Source: Acidobacteriota bacterium (GTDB taxonomy: Bacteria > Actinomycetota > Acidimicrobiia > Acidimicrobiales > RAAP-2). From it: 64,000 nt of DNA. The position numbers were made by a program, and so were the translations under genes. Below, piece after piece: positions 56,063 through 64,000 of the stretch. The notes below the pieces were generated by a model that saw only the letters and a program-made list of their open reading frames with translations, was not told the origin of the DNA and made no database searches. How positions within the stretch are numbered: the first letter of the stretch is position 1; each line of letters opens with the position of its first letter. The DNA is taken from NCBI GenBank assembly GCA_018971385.1, contig JAGXAY010000002.1, positions 1 to 64,000 of the forward strand. Direction: 5' to 3'.

Positions 56063-57525
56063 GGCTGGAAGAAGAGCGTCGCGTGCTGGGCGAGGTGAGT
56101 GAGAGGGGCCGGCCAGATACCAAAGACCAGGACGACGATCACGGAACTCGCGATCACCACCCGACTGGCCCAGGGCACAACGAGCGGAGCAACGTCGGGG
56201 TCACCTTCGGCGAAGAGACTCCCGACCCATCGTAGGTACGCGAAGGCGGCGACGGCGGCCGCGAGCATCGCCACCACCGAGGCGGTCACGTTACCCGCGT
56301 CGAGCGAGGCCGAGAGAACGGCGAACTTGCCGTCGAAGCCCACGGTGAGGGGCACACCGAGTTGGGAAAGGAGGAGAAGGGCGAGCGATCCCCCGATCCA
56401 GGGGTTGCGTCGAGCGAGACCTCGGTACTTCTTAAGGTAGTGATCGGAGTCACCCACCCCCCCCACGAGCGCCACGATGGCGAAGGAACCGAGCACCGTG
56501 GGGGCGTAGGTGAGGATGTAGAAGAGAGAGTCGGCCACGCCTCTCGGACTGGCCGCCCAGACCCCGAGCCAAATGAACCCGGAGTGGGTCACCGAGGAGT
56601 AGGCGAGCAGACGCTTGGCGTTGACCTGAGTAATCGCGAAGAGCGCGCCCACGACCGTCGAGAGCACGATGAGGCCCCAGATGATCGGGCGCCAGGTGTC
56701 ACTCTGAGTCCCGAGTCCGGAGATCATGACCCTGATCGCCGCCGCGAAGGCGCCACCCCAGACGATGGAGGCGTGGAATCCCGTCACGGGGGTGGGGGCG
56801 CCCTCGTAGACGTCGGGTGACCAGAAGTGGAAAGGCACGGCCTGGGTCTTGAAGGCGAAGGCCAGCATCATGAGTCCCCCACCGGCCCACAGCAGGGCCG
56901 GATGAACGAGAACGTTCGCCGAGAGGAAGTAGGAGATGGTGGAGAGGTTGGTGGAACCGGTCGCCCCGTAGACGAGGGCGGCGCCGTACATGAAGACCGC
57001 AGCGGCGAATCCGCCGAGGAGGAAGTATTTGAGGGAGGACTCCTGGGACTTCACGCGTCGACGGTTAAAGGCGATAATCACGTAGAGGGCAATCGAGAGA
57101 ATCTCGAGTCCGAGAAAGACCACCGCGAGATCGTTAGCTTCGGTCATGAGGACCGCGCCCGACGTGGCGAGGAGGGCCAGCATCTGGTACTCCGCCCCGA
57201 CGAATCGTTCCCGACCCTCCCAGTCGTGGGCGATGAGGAGCGCGAAGATCAGACTCGAGGAGATGGACGCCGTCGCCAACGCGGAGAAGCCGTCCATGAC
57301 GACGGAGTGGGCCGCCGTGAGCTGGGCCCCGTGACGGGCGATCTGCCACCCCTGGATCACCGTGAGAAGAAGAGAGGCTCCGGCCGCACTCACCGCCACC
57401 GTGCTCGCCACCCGGCGCGGTATGCGCGTCGGCGTGAGCGAGGTCGCGATCAAGAGGACGAGAGCCGTCCCCGACATCACGAGGAAGGGCGCGAGGGCCA
57501 GGTAGTTAATCGAGGGTAGGGTCAT
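56059..57525 (-). CDS. nuoN: NADH-quinone oxidoreductase subunit N
   Basis: Proton-pump TM protein; FKTQAVPFHFWSPDVYEGAPTPVTGFHA. Confidence 0.95.
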   Translation of the reverse strand: MTLPSINYLALAPFLVMSGTALVLLIATSLTPTRIPRRVASTVAVSAAGASLLLTVIQGWQIARHGAQLTAAHSVVMDGFSALATASISSSLIFALLIAHDWEGRERFVGAEYQMLALLATSGAVLMTEANDLAVVFLGLEILSIALYVIIAFNRRRVKSQESSLKYFLLGGFAAAVFMYGAALVYGATGSTNLSTISYFLSANVLVHPALLWAGGGLMMLAFAFKTQAVPFHFWSPDVYEGAPTPVTGFHASIVWGGAFAAAIRVMISGLGTQSDTWRPIIWGLIVLSTVVGALFAITQVNAKRLLAYSSVTHSGFIWLGVWAASPRGVADSLFYILTYAPTVLGSFAIVALVGGVGDSDHYLKKYRGLARRNPWIGGSLALLLLSQLGVPLTVGFDGKFAVLSASLDAGNVTASVVAMLAAAVAAFAYLRWVGSLFAEGDPDVAPLVVPWASRVVIASSVIVVLVFGIWPAPLTHLAQHATLFFQP

Positions 57526-59021
57526 CGACTCACTCCGCTCGGCGTGACGTGGGCGACAATCTGCTGCACGGAGGGAGAGACCCGGCTGAGGAGCGGGGCG
57601 GGCAGCACGCCGAGGGCCACGACGAGCACGACGACGGGCCAGAGAAGGAGTCGCTCGGTCGTCGTGGCGTCGACGAGATCACCGCTCGTGTCGCTCGCCG
57701 GCCCGTGAAAGGCTCGCTGGTAGGCCCACAGCCAGTAGACCGCGGCCCCGACCGTCCCGAGAGTGGCGATCGCCGCGTACGCCGGGTGCACGCCGAAGGC
57801 GCCGAGCAAAATTAAGAACTCTCCCACGAACCCTCCGAGTCCCGGCACCCCGATGGTCGTGAAGGCCACGACCGTGACGAATCCTCCGAGAACGGGGAGC
57901 GACCCCTGGAGACCGCGCACGTCGTCCAGTCGGGCACTGCCGCGCCGTCGCTCGAGGGCCCCGATGAGAACGAAGAGGCCAACCGTCGCCACGCCGTGCA
58001 CAACCATCAGCACGACCGCACCCGTCAGCGCCAGTTGGGAACCCGACATCACTCCGAGGGTGATAAAGCCCATCTGGGCCACCGACGAGAACACGAGGAG
58101 ACGACGAAGATCCTGCGCGACGGCCGCTACCAGGGAGCCGTAGAGAATCGCGATGACCGCCAGCACGAGCAGCACCGGGGTCACCTCCTTCACGGCGAGG
58201 GGGGCGAGGGGCAGCGCGAAGCGCAGCAGCCCGTAGGTCCCGAGCTTCGAGAGCGTGGCGGCGAGTTGAGCGCCCGCGGCGACGGGCGCCTCACCGTAGG
58301 TCGCAGGCGACCAGGAGTGGAGCGGCCAGAGGGGAGCCTTCACGGCAAAGGCGAGAGCCAGACCCAGGAAGATCCCCACCGCCTGCGAGGTCGTCATGAC
58401 GGTGGAGGAGAGGGCGGAGTAGTCAAACGTCAACGCTCCACCGGCCTCGTGCTGGTGGAGAACGCCGAGGTAAATCACCGCGACGAGGGCGGGCGCCGAA
58501 CCGGCGAAGGTGTAGAGGAAGAACTTCATCGCCGCTCGTCGCGCCCCGGACCCGCCCCACCCGGACACCATGAAGTAACTCGGGACGAGGACGAGCTCGA
58601 AAAAGATGAAGAACAGGAGGAGGTCGTGAGCGACGAAGGCGCCCACCGTGAACTCGAGGGAGAGCAACTGCCACACGAGATAGGCCGGTTCACGACGGGC
58701 GGTCCGGTCGGCGGCCATCGCCACCAGAGCCACGAAGGTGCTGAGCAGGACGAGAGCGACCGAAATCCCGTCGAGAGCCACGTTGTAGGACAGCCCGAGG
58801 GGTGCCGACACCACCCACTTCGCCGCGAAATCCCAGGTGGAGGCCTGGGCGACGTGACCGTTGTAGAGAAGAGCCGTCACGACGGCGAGCAGGAACTCGG
58901 CCCCCGAGATCGCGAGGGCGGCCCGCCGAGCGTTCACCGAGTCGCGCCGGGACAGACTCACGAGCAGCGCCCCGACGAGGGGCAGGAGAAGAAGGGCGCC
59001 AATCCACCACGACGAATGCAC
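57522..59021 (-). CDS. nuoM: NADH-quinone oxidoreductase subunit M
   Basis: FFELVLVPSYFMVSGWGG, FAVKAPLWPLHSWSPATYGEAPVAAGAQLA. Confidence 0.95.
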   Translation of the reverse strand: MHSSWWIGALLLLPLVGALLVSLSRRDSVNARRAALAISGAEFLLAVVTALLYNGHVAQASTWDFAAKWVVSAPLGLSYNVALDGISVALVLLSTFVALVAMAADRTARREPAYLVWQLLSLEFTVGAFVAHDLLLFFIFFELVLVPSYFMVSGWGGSGARRAAMKFFLYTFAGSAPALVAVIYLGVLHQHEAGGALTFDYSALSSTVMTTSQAVGIFLGLALAFAVKAPLWPLHSWSPATYGEAPVAAGAQLAATLSKLGTYGLLRFALPLAPLAVKEVTPVLLVLAVIAILYGSLVAAVAQDLRRLLVFSSVAQMGFITLGVMSGSQLALTGAVVLMVVHGVATVGLFVLIGALERRRGSARLDDVRGLQGSLPVLGGFVTVVAFTTIGVPGLGGFVGEFLILLGAFGVHPAYAAIATLGTVGAAVYWLWAYQRAFHGPASDTSGDLVDATTTERLLLWPVVVLVVALGVLPAPLLSRVSPSVQQIVAHVTPSGVSR

Positions 59022-59023
59022 GG

Positions 59024-60892
<1,869 letters not shown>

Positions 60893-60894
60893 CG

Positions 60895-61200
60895 TTATCC
60901 CTGCATCTCCGTGAGTTCGTCCACCGAGGTTGTGCGCCGACGACGAAAGACGGCGACGGTGATGCCGAGTCCCACCGTGACTTCGGCCGCGGCGACCACC
61001 ATTACGAAGAACACCACCGTCTGGCCGGCGATGTCGGACAGGGTGCGCGCGAAGGTGACGAAGGTCAAGTTCACGGCGTTCAGCATGAGCTCGACGCACA
61101 TCAGCATGATGAGGACACTGCGCTTCGTGAGAAACCCGTAGACCCCAATGCCGAAGAGCACGGCCGAGAGAACGAGATACCAGGACGCGGGAACGCTCAC
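60895..61200 (-). CDS. nuoK: NADH-quinone oxidoreductase subunit K
   Basis: [38 protein letters not shown]. Confidence 0.96.
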   Translation of the reverse strand: MSVPASWYLVLSAVLFGIGVYGFLTKRSVLIMLMCVELMLNAVNLTFVTFARTLSDIAGQTVVFFVMVVAAAEVTVGLGITVAVFRRRRTTSVDELTEMQG

Positions 61201-61766
61201 TGCTCCACCTCCGACTCCCGGTCACGACGCGCCAGTTGCACCGCGCCCAACACGGCGATGATGAGTAGCGCGGCCGTCACCTCGAACGCGACGAGGTAGG
61301 TCGTAAAGACCGACTGCCCGAGTTGGGTGATCTCACCTTGACCCGAGGCGAGGGGTGTCCCGCCCGTCGACGCCGACATCACTCCGGTGACCCAGTGGGA
61401 CTTGGCCATGAGAAAGATGAGTCCCCCCACCGTCACGACGGCGCCGGCCGCCGCGAAGGCTCGCTGACCGACGAGGGGTTCGACCTCGTCGCGGGGGTGA
61501 CGATCGACGCCGAGGAACATGATGACGAAGAGGATGAGCACCACAATGGCCCCGGCGTAGACGATGATCTCCACCGCGGCGAGAAAATCGGCCGACTGCT
61601 CGAGGAAGCTGAGGGCGACGCCGAAGAGCGTCACGATAAGCGAGAGCGCGGCGTGCACCGGGTTGTGCACACTGATCACGCCGAGGGCGCCCACCACGAT
61701 GAGGGCGGCGGCGGTGACGAACACTAAGAGGTCGGGCCAGGTCGTCGTTAGTGCGAGCACGACCAC
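61197..61766 (-). CDS. nuoJ: NADH-quinone oxidoreductase subunit J
   Basis: [58 protein letters not shown]; start moved to GTG about 61766 (or 61760). Confidence 0.95.
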   Translation of the reverse strand: MVVLALTTTWPDLLVFVTAAALIVVGALGVISVHNPVHAALSLIVTLFGVALSFLEQSADFLAAVEIIVYAGAIVVLILFVIMFLGVDRHPRDEVEPLVGQRAFAAAGAVVTVGGLIFLMAKSHWVTGVMSASTGGTPLASGQGEITQLGQSVFTTYLVAFEVTAALLIIAVLGAVQLARRDRESEVEQ

Positions 61767-61791
61767 TCCCTCCACGGCGAAGGAACGGGCG

Positions 61792-62490
61792 TCATCGGCG
61801 CCCTCCCCGTCCGTCCTCGCGTTGATCGGCGTCGAAGTGGGAGGCGAACTCGACGCGCAGAGCCTTCGAGCCCGTCGCCTCGTCGTCACGCCCGTCACTC
61901 TGGCCCGCTTCGGGAGCGCGGACGCCCACCCCCAGTTCACCGGACCACTGAGTGAGCCCTTCGAAGGACGCGTCACCCGCGGGCGAGGTCGCCCTCATCC
62001 ACCCTCCGGTCATCGCGGCCTCTCCTTCGCGCCAGTCCTCCCAGGGCATTCGTTGCGGGAAGCCCTGATCGTCCACGAGCAACTGGGACTTTTGGTAGAT
62101 CGCGTCTGCGCGGTTGGTGAAGGAGAACTCGAACAACTTGGACTCCGTGATGGCCTGCGTCGGGCACGCCTCGACGCAGAGGTCACAGTGGATGCAACGC
62201 AAGTAGTTGATCTCGTAGACGTAGCCGTAGCGCTCCCCGGGACTCACCGGGTGATCCGGTGGGTTATCCAGTCCCCGGACGTAGATGCACTTGGCGGGGC
62301 ACACCCCGGCGCAGAGTTCACACCCGATGCACTTTTCCATCCCGTCCTCGTAACGATTGAGGACGTGGCGACCGTGTTGGCGAGGCTGCTTGGGGCGCTT
62401 GACCTCGGGGTACCCCCGGGTGACCCGGGGACGACCGAGGTGACGAAAGGTCAGTCGGAAGCCACCAAAGAAGTCCGTCACCCGACTCAT
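61792..62490 (-). CDS. nuoI: NADH-quinone oxidoreductase subunit I
   Basis: Two 4Fe-4S motifs: CIGCELCAGVCPAKCI and CIHCDLCVEACPTQAI. Confidence 0.96.
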   Translation of the reverse strand: MSRVTDFFGGFRLTFRHLGRPRVTRGYPEVKRPKQPRQHGRHVLNRYEDGMEKCIGCELCAGVCPAKCIYVRGLDNPPDHPVSPGERYGYVYEINYLRCIHCDLCVEACPTQAITESKLFEFSFTNRADAIYQKSQLLVDDQGFPQRMPWEDWREGEAAMTGGWMRATSPAGDASFEGLTQWSGELGVGVRAPEAGQSDGRDDEATGSKALRVEFASHFDADQREDGRGGRR

Positions 62491-63725
62491 CGTGCACTCC
62501 CCTCGTCGTTGGCCTCGTCGTCGAAGTATTCGCGGATCGTCTCTTCGGGGACGGGTCGCTCACCCACCGGCGTGAGAACGGCGTCGGGACCCCGACTCGC
62601 CCCGATTTCGAACGCTCGGCTGAGCAGCGTGCCCGCGAAGATCACGGCCGCGGCCATGGCGAAGCCGTACGCCGGCTTGACCATGAAGCCGGCCACGATG
62701 AGTAACCAGCCGAGGGAGAGGGGGATGAGACGCTTCCAGCCCAACTCCATCACGTGGTCGTAGCGCAGTCGGGGGAGAGCGCCGCGGAACCAGACGTAGG
62801 TGAAGGCGAGAACTGCCGTCTTCGCGATGAACCACAGGATGGGGAAGATCCAGCTGAGGTGGGCGATGTGGGGGGCCCAGCCGGCCGGCCCACCGAGAAA
62901 GAGCGTCACGATCATCGCTGACGCGGTCACCGTATTCATGAACTCGGCGAGGAAGAACAACGCGAAGCGGATGGAGGAGTACTCCGTGTTGTAGCCACCC
63001 ACGAGTTCGCTCTCCGCCTCCACCACGTCGAAGGGTGGGCGGTTCGACTCGGCGGTAATAGCGATGAGAAAGATGACGAAGGGGACGACCCCGAGGTGAA
63101 TGAGGTTCCAGTGCCAGACGCCGCGGGCTTGCGCGTCGACGATGTCGCGCGTCGTGAGCGATCCCGTCGCGAGGGCCACCGTCACGATGGTCAAACCGAG
63201 AGCGGCCTCGTAGGAGATCATCTGGGCACTCGCGCGCACCGACGACAAGAGGGGGTACTTTGACCCCGACGACCACCCCGCGAGCATGACGCCGTAGACC
63301 GAGATTCCCGACATCGCCAACATGACGAGAATTCCGACCGGGGGATTGGCCACCTGGAGTTGCACGACGTGACCGGCGATGGTCACGGTTCCCCCCACCG
63401 GCACGATGGAGAAAGTCACGAGCGCCGGAATGAGAACGAGGTAGGGGGCGGCCTTGAAGACCACCCGGTCCGCTTCGTTCGGCACGATGTCTTCCTTGAA
63501 GAACAACTTGATGCCGTCGGCCAGGGTCTGGAGAATGCCGAAGGGTCCCCAGCGCTGCGGCCCGATACGCGACTGCATGTCGGAGATCGCTTTGCGCTCA
63601 AACCACACCATCAACATCACCGCGACCATGACGACGGCGAACGCGACCACGACCTTGATCAGCACGATGAGCAGAATCGCCCAGGTGACGCCCGACGAGA
63701 GCAGCGGATCGGCGATACCCATCAT
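62487..63725 (-). CDS. nuoH: NADH-quinone oxidoreductase subunit H
   Basis: VWFERKAISDMQSRIGPQRWGPFGILQTLADGIKLFFKED, NRPPFDVVEAESELVGGYNTEYSSIRFALFFLAEF. Confidence 0.96.
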   Translation of the reverse strand: MMGIADPLLSSGVTWAILLIVLIKVVVAFAVVMVAVMLMVWFERKAISDMQSRIGPQRWGPFGILQTLADGIKLFFKEDIVPNEADRVVFKAAPYLVLIPALVTFSIVPVGGTVTIAGHVVQLQVANPPVGILVMLAMSGISVYGVMLAGWSSGSKYPLLSSVRASAQMISYEAALGLTIVTVALATGSLTTRDIVDAQARGVWHWNLIHLGVVPFVIFLIAITAESNRPPFDVVEAESELVGGYNTEYSSIRFALFFLAEFMNTVTASAMIVTLFLGGPAGWAPHIAHLSWIFPILWFIAKTAVLAFTYVWFRGALPRLRYDHVMELGWKRLIPLSLGWLLIVAGFMVKPAYGFAMAAAVIFAGTLLSRAFEIGASRGPDAVLTPVGERPVPEETIREYFDDEANDEGSAR

Positions 63726-64000
63726 CGACTTTCCACCCTGACTCGCGTCCACGCGCTGTCCGGTTCGACGAGGGCGGCGACGAGATCCACCCCGTCCTGG
63801 TCCCGACTCAGTCGAGGTACGACGACCGTTCCTCGCACCACCGCGTCATCCGCGTCCACCCAACAGGACACGTCACCCCGAGCACTACGCGCCACGACGG
63901 CTTGCCCGTCGGAGAGGGCGAAGTGTTCGAGGTCGAGCGGGTGCACGCGTAAGCGCGCCGGTCGACGTTGACTCGCGAGCGCCGAGGAACTACCGACCGT
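63722..64000 (-). CDS. nuoG: NADH-quinone oxidoreductase subunit G, C-terminal fragment (continues past right edge)
   Basis: Open minus frame from the edge (TVGSSSALASQRRPARLRVHPLDLEHFALSDGQAVVARSARG...) ending at the nuoH start; operon position and C-terminal-like sequence. Confidence 0.7.
   Translation of the reverse strand, partial: TVGSSSALASQRRPARLRVHPLDLEHFALSDGQAVVARSARGDVSCWVDADDAVVRGTVVVPRLSRDQDGVDLVAALVEPDSAWTRVRVESR

Overview
The window is high-GC actinobacterial DNA, probably Acidimicrobiia-like judging from gene content and order; this lineage call is inference only. It has two parts. (A) About 1-10.6 kb is accessory DNA. It starts with a visibly AT-richer stretch encoding a lipoprotein and a secreted beta-propeller-like protein that runs off the left edge and is missing from the ORF track. 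A plasmid-like module follows: M48 protease, TraG/VirD4-like coupling ATPase, replication-relaxation protein, an origin-like region with 12-bp tandem repeats and about 20-bp iterons, a Rep-like initiator, a ribbon-helix-helix protein, a small ParA, a frameshifted excisionase and a heavily decayed tyrosine integrase. (B) About 10.6-64 kb is mostly core chromosome: tRNA-fMet, UPF0182, a DivIVA-domain protein, a PDZ/Lon-like protease, an MreB-like protein, WhiB, a MoxR/VWA pair, ahpC-ahpF-oxyR, hutGHUI, ctaE-qcrCAB, a HelD-like helicase, hemE-hemH-hemY, a DUF2156 membrane protein, a 1578-aa repeat protein and nuoG-N. The most interesting observations are: (1) an octad ATGCAG array present both at the par operon and just upstream of rep, suggesting a partition/replication co-regulation circuit; (2) an origin-like region with two repeat classes and a cruciform-capable hairpin; (3) integrase and excisionase decay readable at nucleotide level; (4) a DivIVA protein whose C-terminus looks like a phage head-morphogenesis domain; (5) two proteins that appear to have lost catalytic motifs (a DUF2342-like protein without HExxH and a phosphoesterase-like domain on a DUF2156 protein); (6) tandem OxyR-type operators with 22-bp centre spacing before an ahpCF-oxyR operon; (7) a hairpin-rich orphan intergenic segment near 49.9 kb. 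All family calls come from reading motifs in the translations; no database search was run.
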